In this document: one piece after another, positions 25,201 through 32,500 of the stretch
How the letters are laid out: each line of letters begins with the position of its first letter
Numbering within the stretch: position 1 is the stretch's first letter
DNA from: Owenia fusiformis
Taxonomy: Eukaryota > Annelida > Polychaeta > Sabellida > Oweniidae
Assembly (NCBI GenBank): GCA_903813345.2
Contig: CAIIXF020000003.1
Span: forward strand, 20,040,931 to 20,104,930
Direction: 5' to 3'
Length of the DNA: 64,000 bases
Notes under the pieces: model-generated
Seen by the model: only the letters and a program-made list of their open reading frames with translations
Databases searched by the model: none
Told to the model about the DNA's origin: nothing
Program-made: the position numbers and the translations under genes

Positions 25201-26014
25201 AAGAATTTTTACAATGATTCTACAAGCATTTAAATATGCCTATGCATTTCAAATTATTGGAATGCTATAAAGCTATTTGGTTCATAGAACTATAAATAGA
25301 ATGTGTTCTCATTTCTTTAAAATCTTGCAAATGCAAAAACCTCGAAATGTGAACACCTCTAATCGAACGCTTTTACCTGGTCCTAATGGTGTTTGGAATA
25401 GACATGTTTTATTGTACTCATTTTATGAAGTGAGGAAGTGAAAATGTTTCTAAGGGAAATCATTGTGATCATTGGAAAAATTGTAAATAAGCATTTAAAG
25501 TTCAATCAAACACAAATTTTGCAATAGACTTTATTATTAGTGCATGGACATCAGAGAATACACTTCAAGATAACAGATTTCAATGGAGAGAAGTATTTAC
25601 ATCTGCTTAATATGTCAAGGTCTACTGAATATTGTCCCAGAAATTAGTGAAACTGCAATGTTTATTCATTTCTATCATTGACAGCCATTTTTATTTTATA
25701 CCCTATTATTTGCTTTAGTGATTATTATCTTGAAATGTGATCTAAGAAGGCATATATTATTTTCAGGGGGTGTGATTGATACAGAAGCTTTAGTAGCAGC
25801 ATTAAAAGAAAAAAAGATACGTGGAGCAGGGCTTGATGTAACTGATCCCGAACCTCTCCCCAGGGGCCATGTATTATTTGATTTCCCAAATGTAATTGTG
25901 ACACCCCATCATGCATCAGCGACTGTCCAAACAAGAATGAAAATGGCGAGGCTGATGTTGGCAAATGTACTGGCATGTTTAGAAGGGAGGCCGATGCCAA
26001 CCCCTGTCAATTAA
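802..26014 (+). CDS. D-2-hydroxyacid dehydrogenase, GRHPR/GhrB-like, with two alternative first exons
   Basis: Predicted NAD(P)H-dependent reductase of 2-ketoacids such as glyoxylate or hydroxypyruvate. Coding exons: 1A 802-1204 or 1B 14686-15082, then 2 17704-17881, 3 18424-18602, 4 25767-26014. Both first exons end in phase 1 and join exon 2 in frame, giving 335 (A) or 333 (B) residues, the family's usual size. In isoform A numbering: GMGSIG dinucleotide motif at 167-172; NRSRR after the second strand (190-194), a basic patch typical of NADPH preference; catalytic Arg253 (NIARG), Glu282 (DPEPLP) and His301 (TPHH), with spacings of 29 and 19 as usual in the family. Intron 1A contains the opposite-strand small-gene array; intron 3 (7.2 kb) contains the exon-derived minisatellite and a LINE. 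Exact substrate is not readable. An alternative view is that exon 1A is left over from a partly lost tandem paralogue. Confidence 0.85.
1358..1847. mobile_element. hAT-like MITE, subfamily A copy 1
   Basis: Termini CAGGCCTGTCAACT and AGTTGACAGGCCTG form a perfect 14-bp terminal inverted repeat, flanked by a 6-bp direct repeat CTAATG (1352-1357 and 1848-1853). The inside is a string of degenerate short repeats ('gtcacgc', 'aaggtgttca-atttgga') and a poly-C run at 1627-1657. No transposase is encoded. Short open frames across the poly-C are chance. Confidence 0.75.
2093..3091. mobile_element. Palindromic (fold-back) mariner derivative
   Basis: About 2093-2500 is an inverted copy of about 2665-3091, so both ends match the same 3' end of a mariner element. 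Ends are CAGAGTGAC and GTCACCCTG with TA on both outer sides (2091-2092 and 3092-3093), as expected for Tc1/mariner. Each arm holds the end of a transposase frame; the central 165 bp is not part of the palindrome. Non-autonomous. Confidence 0.8.
2700..2880 (+). pseudogene. Mariner transposase C-terminal relic
   Basis: Frame reads [14 protein letters not shown], stop, GYLKNNV, then [11 protein letters not shown]. This is the block around the third catalytic Asp of mariner transposases (usual SPDLNPLDFFLWGYLK). Here that Asp is Asn and the Trp codon is TAG, so it is dead. A worse inverted copy lies in the left arm (about 2300-2490, - strand). Confidence 0.75.
3112..4237. mobile_element. hAT-like MITE, subfamily B copy 1
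   Basis: Ends CAGAGCTGTCAAGTG and GGGTTGACAGTACTG, flanked by a 7-bp direct repeat TGTATAA (3105-3111 and 4238-4244). The terminal parts carry many 'tcccgcgaat' and 'gggat' motifs; the middle is unique AT-rich sequence. A second copy in opposite orientation lies at 41329-42487 and matches along its whole length. No transposase frame. Confidence 0.8.
4288..4303 (-). terminator. Histone-type 3' stem-loop, copy 1
   Basis: - strand AGTCCT-TTTC-AGGACT: 6-bp stem and 4-nt loop matching the metazoan histone mRNA stem-loop, with the first G-C pair replaced by A-T. A/C-rich flanks (CAAAC before, ATCAACA after) and a purine-rich ACAAAAGAGAAG 11 nt downstream resemble the U7-binding histone downstream element. 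Confidence 0.8.
4418..4747 (-). pseudogene. Stem-loop family gene, copy 1 (truncated by nonsense)
   Basis: Starts MDSYS like its siblings but stops after 109 residues. One codon is deleted and the next Gln codon (CAG in copies 3 and 4) is TAG, which removes the acidic tail; the tail sequence is still present after the stop. Promoter and 3' stem-loop are preserved, so it may be transcribed. Whether the shorter protein works is unknown. An in-frame TTG upstream is not taken as the start because copy 6 loses that frame while keeping the ATG. Confidence 0.75.
4827..4834 (-). promoter_or_regulatory. TATA box, copy 1
   Basis: TATAAATA on the - strand, 80 nt before the ATG at 4747, within 'gcagTATAAATActg', which is unchanged in five of the six copies (copy 5 has 'acagTATAAATActg'). 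Confidence 0.75.
4840..5300 (-). repeat. Degenerate minisatellite upstream of stem-loop genes
   Basis: Units around 'acattgacatcagacagttt' alternate with 'aacactcacttcaa' and 'aaaacatcaagagcaaac'. The same block lies upstream of every copy (about 6730-7090, 8950-9450, 10750-11080, 12890-13290, 17290-17520), always ending just short of the TATA box. It may be spacer or contain promoter elements; nothing in it is recognised. Confidence 0.8.
5300..5990. other. AT-rich spacer of array unit
   Basis: No gene seen. The stretch is repeated at about 7130-7690, 7970-8310, 9470-10110 and 11580-12260 with the same landmarks, so it belongs to the tandem unit rather than being unique intron. Confidence 0.7.
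5999..6014 (-). terminator. Orphan histone-type stem-loop without its own ORF
   Basis: A second complete AGTCCT-TTTC-AGGACT 121 nt downstream of the copy 2 stem-loop, with a 7-nt insertion before its purine element. It comes from a short local duplication of the 3' flank and has no ORF of its own. Confidence 0.65.
6135..6150 (-). terminator. Histone-type 3' stem-loop, copy 2
   Basis: Same 16-nt hairpin as in copy 1, 72 nt after the stop, followed by the ACAAAAGAGAAG purine element. Confidence 0.8.
6223..6621 (-). CDS. Stem-loop family gene, copy 2 (intact)
   Basis: Unrecognised intronless gene of 132 residues from the ATG at 6621. In order: a short polar N-terminus ([18 protein letters not shown]); a long charged, probably helical or coiled-coil centre (about residues 20-105, with [19 protein letters not shown] and [17 protein letters not shown]); and a Ser/Asp/Glu-rich tail ([18 protein letters not shown]). 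No signal peptide, membrane segment or zinc motif. It is not a histone: the protein is acidic at its end and has no histone fold that I can see. Acidic tails occur in histone chaperones, but that is only an analogy. TATA box, short leader and histone-type 3' end give it a replication-dependent histone gene layout. Confidence 0.85.
   Translation of the reverse strand: MDSYSTQESEAYGVPERDNSHNLEQTTEQLDVAYRKFTRACDQLLLIDDKAKMVELRYQRAKLHQREAHRYSLRLQISTLSNMKMMYYHYATEMAAVVENLKSKVDQMKTKDSDDESEYSFFENDEDGEMQV
6701..6708 (-). promoter_or_regulatory. TATA box, copy 2
   Basis: TATAAATA, 80 nt before the ATG at 6621, in the conserved context. Confidence 0.75.
7715..7960 (-). pseudogene. Stem-loop family gene, truncated copy
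   Basis: Only the C-terminal ~45 codons survive (…[19 protein letters not shown]… to the tail). The 5' end is fused at about 7965 to downstream-spacer sequence ('cctcagatttttgtga'), so the promoter is gone. The hairpin is lost too: the 3' flank keeps the purine element but has a deletion through loop and stem at about 7741-7746. Confidence 0.8.
8328..8343 (-). terminator. Histone-type 3' stem-loop, copy 3
   Basis: AGTCCT-TTTC-AGGACT with downstream purine-rich AACAAAAGAGAAA, about 90 nt after the stop. Confidence 0.8.
8433..8834 (-). CDS. Stem-loop family gene, copy 3 (intact)
   Basis: 133 residues from the ATG at 8834; same layout as copy 2 with scattered substitutions ([14 protein letters not shown], tail [19 protein letters not shown]). 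Open, with promoter and 3' hairpin, so probably functional. Function unknown. Confidence 0.85.
   Translation of the reverse strand: MDSYSMQESEAYGVPERDDSHNLEQTTEQLDVAYRKFTRACDQLLLIDDKAKMVELRYRRAKLHQREAHRYSLRLQISTLSNMKMMFFHYATEMAAVVEDLRSKVDQTKTQDCDDESEYSFFENDEDDDEMHV
8914..8921 (-). promoter_or_regulatory. TATA box, copy 3
   Basis: TATAAATA, 80 nt before the ATG at 8834. Confidence 0.75.
10131..10146 (-). terminator. Histone-type 3' stem-loop, copy 4
   Basis: Perfect family hairpin, 90 nt after the stop, with purine element TACAAAAGAGAAG at 10108-10120, 10 nt downstream of the stem: the arrangement of histone pre-mRNAs cleaved with U7 snRNP. Confidence 0.85.
10237..10638 (-). CDS. Stem-loop family gene, copy 4 (intact)
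   Basis: 133 residues from the ATG at 10638 ([13 protein letters not shown]…). Closest to the array consensus, with the full acidic tail [19 protein letters not shown] and intact TATA box and hairpin. With copies 2, 3 and 6 it shows the centre of the protein is held open. Function unknown. Confidence 0.85.
   Translation of the reverse strand: MDSNSTQESEAYGVPERDNSHDLEQTTEQLGVAYRKFTRACDQLLLIDDKAKMVELRYQRAKLHQREAHQYSLRLQISTLSNMKMMFYHYATEMAAVVEDLKSKVDQMKTQDSDDESEYSFFENDEDDDEIQV
10717..10724 (-). promoter_or_regulatory. TATA box, copy 4
   Basis: TATAAATA, 79 nt before the ATG. A start 25-30 nt downstream would leave a leader of about 50 nt, as in histone genes. Confidence 0.75.
11094..11497 (-). 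mobile_element. 5'-truncated LINE insertion in the array
   Basis: - strand: end of a reverse-transcriptase ORF ([19 protein letters not shown]…[10 protein letters not shown], then stop), a 3'UTR and a terminal poly-A (T-run at 11094-11105 on +). Sibling units read straight through this spot ('aataactgaac' to 'cagacaccaaat'), which gives a clean empty site. The LxNxLP block is common at the end of CR1/jockey-type polyproteins. The insertion postdates the duplication of this unit. Confidence 0.8.
12286..12301 (-). terminator. Histone-type 3' stem-loop, copy 5
   Basis: Same hairpin and purine element, intact even though the ORF of this copy is broken. Confidence 0.8.
12398..12782 (-). pseudogene. 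Stem-loop family gene, copy 5 (frameshifted)
   Basis: Starts [13 protein letters not shown], but a 17-nt deletion at about 12645, compared with copy 4, removes the LLLIDDK region and shifts the frame. The N-terminal frame runs on to an unrelated end (86 residues); the C-terminal part is intact in another frame from about 12645 to 12398. TATA box and hairpin remain. Confidence 0.85.
12861..12868 (-). promoter_or_regulatory. TATA box, copy 5
   Basis: TATAAATA, 79 nt before the ATG at 12782; flanking bases differ slightly from the other copies (upstream 'cctcaatgac' instead of 'cctctagagc'). Confidence 0.7.
13443..14278. mobile_element. MITE of degenerate GGTAGTTTTTACGG repeats
   Basis: Ends CCTGCCAACCTT and AAGGTTGGCAGG form a perfect 12-bp inverted repeat. 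The interior is mostly variants of 'ggtagtttttac-gtagattttt-aaaa'. The target duplication is unclear. No coding capacity. Confidence 0.65.
14279..14685 (+). other. Presumed 5' region of the exon 1B transcript
   Basis: Unique sequence with no recognised gene. The frame upstream of 14686 is open back to an ATG at 14614, which would add 24 residues. The ATG at 14686 is preferred because it matches the start of exon 1A (MSNANK / MSQNDN). Confidence 0.35.
14686..15082 (+). CDS. Dehydrogenase alternative first coding exon 1B
   Basis: 132 codons plus one base, donor ACTG|gtaatt. It has canonical family residues: [20 protein letters not shown] (substrate/hinge loop) and [11 protein letters not shown], then ARNLKTG. 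It therefore looks like the ordinary housekeeping version, and joins exon 2 in the same phase as exon 1A. Confidence 0.85.
15310..15520. mobile_element. Possible small hAT-like MITE
   Basis: Begins CAGGGTTCTCC and ends near ATACTGGGGAGA, with inner 'aagtgggtgcaaa' repeats in both orientations. The ends match a CAGGG…-type hAT terminus only loosely and no clear target duplication is seen. Confidence 0.4.
15770..16620 (+). repeat. Right copy of the segmental duplication (partner 300-2080)
   Basis: Same blocks and order as 300-2080, without exon 1A. It leads into stem-loop family copy 6. Confidence 0.75.
16052..16497. mobile_element. hAT-like MITE, subfamily A copy 2
   Basis: Paralogue of 1358-1847 through the segmental duplication; inner TIR TGTCAACT/AGTTGACA kept, outer 5' bases mutated. 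Poly-C run at about 16268-16287. Confidence 0.7.
16687..16702 (-). terminator. Histone-type 3' stem-loop, copy 6
   Basis: AGTCCT-TTTC-AGGACT and ACAAAAGAGAAG preserved in the most diverged copy, 96 nt after its stop. Confidence 0.85.
16799..17194 (-). CDS. Stem-loop family gene, copy 6 (diverged, intact)
   Basis: 131 residues from the ATG at 17194, alone about 4.4 kb from the array. Many differences from copies 2-4 are conservative (K/R, V/I) or silent, consistent with selection on the protein; the N-terminal YVVLERD differs most. The upstream TTG-led frame of other copies is broken here while the ATG remains, which fixes the start. Function unknown. Confidence 0.85.
   Translation of the reverse strand: MDSYSMQESEAYVVLERDNSHDLEQTTEQLYVAYRKFTRACEQLLLIDDRAKMVEIRYQRAKVHQREAHRYSLRLQLSTLSNMKMMFYHYATEMAAVVEDLKSKVDQMKTQDSDDESEYSFFENEDDEMQV
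17272..17279 (-). promoter_or_regulatory. TATA box, copy 6
   Basis: TATAAATA, 78 nt before the ATG at 17194; conserved despite drift in the leader. Confidence 0.75.
17704..17881 (+). CDS. Dehydrogenase exon 2 (dinucleotide-binding)
   Basis: Acceptor tttttccag|CT, donor AG|gttagt, 178 nt. Encodes [13 protein letters not shown], the GIIGMGSIG Rossmann turn and LYYNRSRR. Confidence 0.9.
18424..18602 (+). CDS. Dehydrogenase exon 3 (catalytic Arg)
   Basis: Acceptor tttttcag|A, donor AGGG|gtaggt, 179 nt. Encodes [16 protein letters not shown] to [10 protein letters not shown], ending at the catalytic Arg. Its last ~45 nt and donor are the founder of the minisatellite that follows. Confidence 0.9.
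18603..19079 (+). repeat. Exon/splice-donor minisatellite, left part
   Basis: Seven ~60-70-bp units directly after exon 3. Each repeats the last ~45 nt of the exon ('ttcaacctgatgaaaccc…gctaggg'), its donor gtaggt and ~15 nt of intron. An in-frame TAG lies in the typical unit's intron part, so read-through would terminate. Confidence 0.95.
19271..23032 (-). pseudogene. LINE polyprotein: 2A - endonuclease - reverse transcriptase, one in-frame stop
   Basis: Frame from ATG 23032 to stop 19271, 1253 codons, interrupted only by TGA at 20704-20702. Residues 1-135 have three hydrophobic stretches (about 37-58, 60-95, 101-125). 2A motif DVEINPGP at 141-148. APE endonuclease follows directly: CNIN (157-160), CET (188-190), GDFNARND (298-305), SDH (369-371). 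[11 protein letters not shown] (665-673), FLDLTAAFD (735-743), and after the stop VPQGSVLGP and the catalytic FADD. Thumb region with DYCD; C-terminal C-x-C-x7-H-x4-C ([18 protein letters not shown]). The stop falls between RT palm motifs, so this copy makes no active RT unless the stop is read through. Confidence 0.9.
22589..22612 (-). other. 2A-like ribosome-skipping motif in LINE
   Basis: [11 protein letters not shown] matches the D-[VI]-E-x-N-P-G-P consensus; separation would occur between Gly147 and Pro148, freeing the hydrophobic leader from endonuclease-RT. Confidence 0.85.
23032..23277 (-). CDS. Small ORF upstream of the LINE polyprotein
   Basis: 81 codons, hydrophobic, no known motif. 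Its TAA overlaps the ATG of the large frame as TAATG, the geometry of termination-reinitiation in some LINEs. It could be a remnant of ORF1 or chance; no homologue recognised. Confidence 0.35.
   Translation of the reverse strand: MRYDFITLSREPLFTDSHIESMISNMIIFTMTAMFMAYTMTCELELFCVTGFPWGRILLYCKLTCVLMINVGYNPARVGIG
23278..23958 (-). other. LINE 5' region
   Basis: No coding frame seen. Presumed 5'UTR and internal promoter of the element, because the host minisatellite resumes exactly at 23959. Confidence 0.5.
23959..25137 (+). repeat. Exon/splice-donor minisatellite, right part
   Basis: About 18 further units. Variants ('ggagttaacc', 'catttattg', 'agaggtagg') recur in blocks, showing that groups of units were duplicated together. 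Nearly every unit keeps the donor gtaggt. Confidence 0.95.
25138..25766 (+). other. End of dehydrogenase intron 3
   Basis: AT-rich, no repeat or gene recognised, ending in the acceptor attttcag|GG. Confidence 0.5.
25767..26014 (+). CDS. Dehydrogenase exon 4 (catalytic Glu/His, C-terminus)
   Basis: 248 nt, stop TAA 26012-26014. [26 protein letters not shown] (catalytic Glu), VIVTPHHAS (catalytic His), ending GRPMPTPVN. Confidence 0.92.
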
Positions 26015-26760
26015 TGGATAATGAATTAAGCCTAGGATGAAGAAAAAATCCTAGATTACGCTCACTGTAATGACGTGCAATTCATACAATTAAGTTTTTA
26101 ATGCAATGCCAAATAATGTTGCAGGGTATTTTTCATAACAGAAGTATTGATTTATATTTTTGAAGAACACGTGCCAACCCCAGTGAACTTAAAGTGGAAA
26201 AATAACTGGTGGTATTATGAATAATTTCAGGTATTAACTATGTACATATATATGTGTTCATGTGTCTTAGAGGTGGTTAGAACTAAATGTTTTGCGCACA
26301 CTGTATCACTAAAAGGGAGAATAGACCAATTACTGAATCCAATAAATCATATCACCTATTGTTTATGATCTCATTTTTACAATTCAGGGCAGATACAGGA
26401 TGAGCCTTTTGCTCAGTTTCAAAGACTTCTTCTAATTTTGTTTATGAATTATAACATTGCTGCCTGCATGTTGTAAAATCACAAAACTTTAAATATCTGT
26501 TCTTATATTGGACAGATGATATTTTCTTTTACTGAACATATTTTAATTTGTATAAATATCAGATACCTAAGGGCAATATGAAAATTGAACGACTAAAACT
26601 GATGAATATTCAAGTTTAAGGGAACTTTCTTATACCCTGCCATGTTATCTGCCCTGAATTAGCCACCTGGTGGTGATACTGGTAACTACCTACTCGCATC
26701 TGGGTTATTGTAGCAAAAATATAAGTAAGTAATAAACAATAATGCTCAATTGAATTGTTT
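26015..26760 (+). other. Dehydrogenase 3'UTR and polyadenylation candidates
   Basis: Non-coding. AATAAA at 26341-26346 and another near 26731 are possible poly(A) signals; which is used cannot be read. Confidence 0.4.
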
Positions 26761-29060
26761 TAAAATATAAATATTTTATTGATTTGCAATACCATATTTA
26801 ATAATCTGCAAAATGTTAAACAATGAAATAAATATATAAGATCTATTTTAATATCTGAAATGTATCTTTGTTGTACAACATATATACACACTTTTTTCAC
26901 GTTTTCACAAAATTGATTCAGACCCAGTGAACTAATACTACCTAGTGCAGAACTGGTTGACCATTTACAATATAAATTAATTAACCAGAATGCAGAGTAC
27001 AGCAAAACCCGTCTTAGTGATAACTTCTCTCGATAGACACCTGTAAACCAGTGAACACCAGCGAACACTTGACAATGGCGAACACAATTCGAACATATTC
27101 CATTGCCTTGAAACAACCAGTGCAGTGAACAATGAACATTTTATGGGTCCAGGTTCAAAGGTGTTCACTATTTATAGGTTTTACTTATTTTATCTCAAGT
27201 GAGATTTATCATGGACATTTTGATGTAGCCCTAAAAAAGGCAGAAATGTATGATTTTGTCTGCCCACTTCTAGTCTAAAGCAGATCAGTTCCTCACTGAA
27301 AACGAATCAAGAACATCTAGAGGTAAATTCTCTTTTGCATAATAATAGCTTTGGTGCATGAACACAAATTGAAGGACTTAAGATATTTAATTCATTTATG
27401 TAAGCCTAAAGTACAGTAAATGTGTAACATAACATGTACAGTAAAACCTGTTAAGTTGAACACTTTTGTAAGGTGTGCCAAAATTACTTAATGTTAAATG
27501 AAGTAGAACATCTCCCAAGTGAAACACTTTAGACAGGTTTTACTGTAGTTGTAAATAATAAAGGGAGGTTATCATATACATTTTTAAGAGAACTTGTATG
27601 TGAATGTTTAGAATTATACTCTATTTACCTAACCCCTAGAAATGCATAAAATACTCTGTTTGTCTAATTGTATTGTTTAGTATATTTTTGCAAGTACCTT
27701 ATTAACATCTAACAGTCATCCAATAAACCATTCATAAGGAACAGACACATAAAAACAAATAACATAATCATTACTAATAAGCTGAATGGGTTGCTCATGA
27801 ACACCAAATGCAATAATATAAAGGTTTAATGAAAATGGTTGTAATTAGGTCTATGAAAAAACGTTTGAAAGGGGGACAGTAATCCATTGGGGTTATAAAA
27901 TAACATGTTCGTGTACAAGTTCTCTTAAAAACCTGTAGCTTAACTTCTCTAATATTTTTAATGACACTTTTAACAGGAGTTACGCATACACTGCACTGAT
28001 GAAGATCACCCAATAGTAAGCTTTTACAATCATATGACAACAAGATATTCAAATCAAAGTGGAGATTCAGTGAGAAAACACAAAGAAGTCTTCACCTTGC
28101 AGCCAGGAACCACAACAGGCCTGTAGCCAGCTTTTGTCAAGGGGGTTCACTTTTTATAATTGCAAGGGAGGTTCACTTTTTAAAATTATGGTCAGAAATG
28201 GCCAAAATCACTTAAAAAGTGCTTAGAATGGTAAAAAACTGCATGATTTTCAGAGAATCAAACCCCCTTGGCTACAGGTCTGCATAAGTTGGGAATTCTG
28301 CAGAAATTTTGTTGGAAGTCAGTTCTGAACTTCCAGTATTTATTTAAAAATATTTCATATCAAAGCGTCAGAGCGATTGCTCTAGCACTTAATCGAGAAA
28401 TAGGACCAACTAAGAACCACTTTAGGGACTATCAAGATATGGACGGAATTCATATCAGCTGACGGTACACTCCTGACATGTTTATAACCAAATGTGGCAA
28501 TTTTGTAGTAATATTCAGTCACACAATAATACATGAAGTATGTCAAAGATAATGATGTGCAACCAGGATTTGCAGCTACTAGGAAAATTGCCGTGGTCTT
28601 TTTTAAAAGAGACGATTCTTCAAGCTAAATGTAATATCTCCAAGCCTCTTATTTCAACACATGTTTTTCAATATACAGCAATTTTAAAATTTACGAGTAT
28701 AAACAATTCAAAATACTAAATAACAATATCTACCACTGAGGGAAAATACACAATGCATCAAATTCTTAGCAGAATGAGATCAAGCCAAATAATATATTAA
28801 TAGCACACCCCTTAAAGACTATTGATAAGGACATGCCTTCAGAAAATAGATATCGTTGAAAAAGGGTGCAAAAACTATGAATGGCCCAAACTGCTAAGAA
28901 TTTAGCTTTAACATTCAGGGATTTCATTAGAATTTCAGGCAAAATTATTGGAAACTTAATTTCAACTTGGAAATAGTTGCTAAGTTCCTGTTGTCCATCT
29001 GCTGCTAATGCAACCCCTGAATATTAAAACATTTTCTAACATATGAACACACATGACCTT
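26760..29060. repeat. Intergenic; dispersed repeat fragments
   Basis: No gene seen between the convergent dehydrogenase and CFAP418. About 26990-27160 and 27435-27550 hold pieces of a dispersed repeat built on 'gtaaaacctgt…gaacac', also seen at 37250-37310, 37565-37690 and 53755-53895. The family is not recognised. Confidence 0.5.
28118..28283. mobile_element. Short MITE with CAGGCCTGTAGCCA ends
   Basis: 166 bp; ends CAGGCCTGTAGCCA and TTGGCTACAGGTCTG are inverted repeats, with 'caaggggg' and 'cccccttg' also inverted inside. hAT-like terminus. Target duplication not clear. Confidence 0.65.
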
Positions 29061-29399
29061 TTATTTTACAACAGAGTTTAGAGTAGCTCTTTTACCGTAA
29101 TAGTTCACATACTGTACTCCTGGTTTATTTGGAGAGTGTTAATTTCGCAAATTTTGAGAAATCACAATTTTGCTACTATTAAATTTTGCGAATTTCACGA
29201 TTTTACCACAGTCGCCAATTGCATAAATAAAATCACACAAAAACTCCTGGGAGTACAGTATATGCAACCATGTAATTGCTAGCTGCAGTTATTTTTAATC
29301 AAATATCACCAAATACACGAATGCTACTAAATGCAATAATTTAAATCGTACATGACAGGAACGTCTGCCAAATTACCCATAATCCTCTACTGCAATGAT
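29060..29399 (-). other. CFAP418: CFAP418 3'UTR (tentative)
   Basis: A - strand AATAAA (plus tttatt near 29058) is the nearest reasonable poly(A) signal after the stop at 29400. No other feature. Confidence 0.3.
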
Positions 29400-29500
29400 T
29401 CAATGTTTGCCACAGATCCACTTGAGATCGCTAAGATTGTTCAAGTTTACTATATCGTTCACAGACTTCCATTTACACTGACACGCATATGCTCTATAAC
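29400..29500 (-). CDS. CFAP418: CFAP418 exon 6
   Basis: Acceptor atttttccag|GT; encodes [13 protein letters not shown] to KWICGKH and stop TGA (29402-29400). Confidence 0.92.
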
Positions 29501-32500
29501 CTGGAAAAATCAATGGGGTCATGAATTTTTTTTTCAGTTATTAACAATATCTCTCTATTAATTTAGCAGATTTTGCAAAAAAATCTGAAAATGATGCTTG
29601 TATAAAATTTATAAATGATGGCCATTTTTCAAATGGATGGCTTACAGGCAAGCTGTCAAACCAAGTGTAATGCTTCAAAGCATTTACATGTACACATGAA
29701 ATGTCAACAAAATTAGCCACTTCTTTCCCTGTTTTAGCAAAAAAGTGAAATACATCTGAAAATGACCAGCATTTTTCAAAATGACTGATGTACAATATAT
29801 TGCCAAATTGTCATGAGACGGTATGTTATGTTTCCAACAATTTATATTACAAAATCACTCCATCACTTTTTAATTTACATAAAAACTGTAAAATAGCATG
29901 TAATAGCCACCATTTTGCACAATGGCCACCTTGTCTTTTGAAAGTTTGGATTTTGTGCAAAATCAACATCGAAAATCATTTTTTGCATTTAAGACATATT
30001 TATATTACAAAATTATAAGTTGAAACAAAAACACCTTAAAATAAACACTAAAATTGTCAAAACCAGCTATTGAGCAGAACTTGTTCTCACACAGGGCATA
30101 GATGAGTATAAAAAATAAATAATACAAGGCCAACAGTATTTGAGTTATTGCCTGGATGGATGTATGGACAAATGTTTGGACAGATAAAGGCATTCTCTGC
30201 ATCCCCCGTTTAATTAGATAATAAGAATGCAAGACCTACCTTTCTTTTGCACAAGTTTAGCACTAAGTTTCTTCAAATCAGGTACATTATTCCTGAGAAA
30301 TAAATAATCGACGGAAGAATGCCATTGGTAGTTGTCATAATTGACAATCTTGAAGTCGCAGTCTGTACAGCGCAACCTGTCACATGTCCTGGAAATACGG
30401 TAGTTCGGAAAACTTATTATGGCTGTGATTTTAGTACTTAATGAAACAAATCTCAAGTGTCCCACTTCAATATGAGAAATCTCCGCTATCCTTGAGTAAT
30501 ATGAGCTGAAGTTATCCTAGTATCAAGGTAAGACAATGCTCTTCATATGATATCAAATAGATTTCGTTAAAAATGCCTTAAAAGAAGGTCATATTACTTT
30601 AAAGGGCTTTGCATTTATGGGTACTTTAAACAGTTACAGTACATCTACAAGGCATCAACATGCAAAATGTCACCACCTGCCATTCGCTACAGACACTGAC
30701 CACCAGCCACCAACTCCCGAACACAATCCATAAAAAAATTGGGAGACTATAACAATATGTCATCACTTCTGCTGGTGACATAAAACACGAGTGAGAATCT
30801 TTTGAGGTTGCCAATTGGACTGCAAATTAGAAATCATAAAATATAAAGCATCATAAAGTTTTTCACAATTCATCCTATAGAGAACACGTTGACATACCTC
30901 TGATTTATTGTATTAGCTATGCCCTGCGCATTGTTGCTTCCTCCTAGATATATTGGATAGCATCTACAAAAGCAAAAGTACAATCATATATTTTGTCATA
31001 TGATAATATCAACCTAGAAAGTACAAATAGTAGAGCAAACTAGGGTGATATAAATGACCACCTTTGAACTAAGGTTCCAATACACCATTGGAAAGCTGGT
31101 CAGTTTTAAGAATCTGACTTCCATTTGAATTTTTAGTGAATGCAAAATTGGATATTAACACTTTCATCCCCAAGGGGTCAATTATTAAATTTATGAAAAC
31201 AAATGTCCAAATGACCATGTAGCCACAAACCTTGTTGTTATGGATTATTTTTAGGTTTACAATAACTAATTCAATGTCAAATTATACTTTGGAGAATATT
31301 TAAAAGTTTGAACCCAGATAGGCTGAGATAGGGGTCATTAAGTGCAGTGACCCCATAATGCTACATGCATCAGAATTTTTGTTATCAGTAGAAATGAGAT
31401 TTGATATTTGAAAATAATATGTGCTTTAATGTATAATTTGGGTATTTAGGAATGTACAATACAAATTACTAATCTTCTCCTGAGAATATTTAGATTGCAG
31501 CAAACGTGAATTGACTTAACATGAGAACATGCACCTTTGACTTAACATTGTGTATCATCATATCCCTTTGACCTTCATATCATCTTTTTAAATGTACCCT
31601 TATAAGTTAATTGATTCCAAATGAGCATTACCTGCAATCTAAACAAGTGGTATGGATGATGCGCTACATATCAAGGTTAAGTGGAATCCTTCAAGCCAAA
31701 TATTTGACCTTTGACCTCTATTGCCAAACCTATTTTCTCATACAGCATCTTTTTATTTCACTTATATGTAGAATTCCATCTCAAGCATTCATAATATCTA
31801 ATATGGAGTGATTCCAATGAATAGTTTCTTAAACATAACAGTCCATGCATTCTGAAACCATATATTTTCACATACAACCACCCTCATATAAACTAAGGAG
31901 AGAAGCAGTCACACAACTGATCATGGGGAGTGACACAAATATATCCTTTATGCAATTAAAAGTACATTCTCCTGTTTTATTTGAAAAATCTATGAAAAAT
32001 TATGATGTAAAAAAGAAACTTGACTTCGTTTTCATGGATGTTTAGGCAGTAATTTCAAAGAGAAAATATTTGCTAACCACAAAGTGTAAATGTCATAATT
32101 ATAACTGTTGTCTTACCGAAACCACAAACCTTGTTGTAATGGATAATTAGATTGAAAATAGAAACCGATTGTCAAAATATATTTTGATTGAAAAAGCATA
32201 ACTGATTTCTTAAAGGACAATTCTTGGTTTGGAGAACGAAGTTCATCAATCTAAATGAGCATTATCCCTGCTTCGGACAAATTTGATTTTTTTACATAAT
32301 ATAGATTTGAATGTCTACTTTTGAACAGTCATAATTTAAGTTGGGTAATATTTCTAGATTTTTCGCGAAAAAATATTAGCACAGTACACTTATGAAATTT
32401 TTTCCCCAAATCGAGACTTGTATTTTATTGAATCGGTCAAATTGAACGTTATCCCTGCTTCAGACCAATTTGTAAATTTTACATCTTGTAGATTTAAATG

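Noticed and set aside
25088-25270. ORF beginning [13 protein letters not shown]
   Set aside because: Last minisatellite unit read into intron; not an exon, since it lacks an acceptor and a continuing frame.
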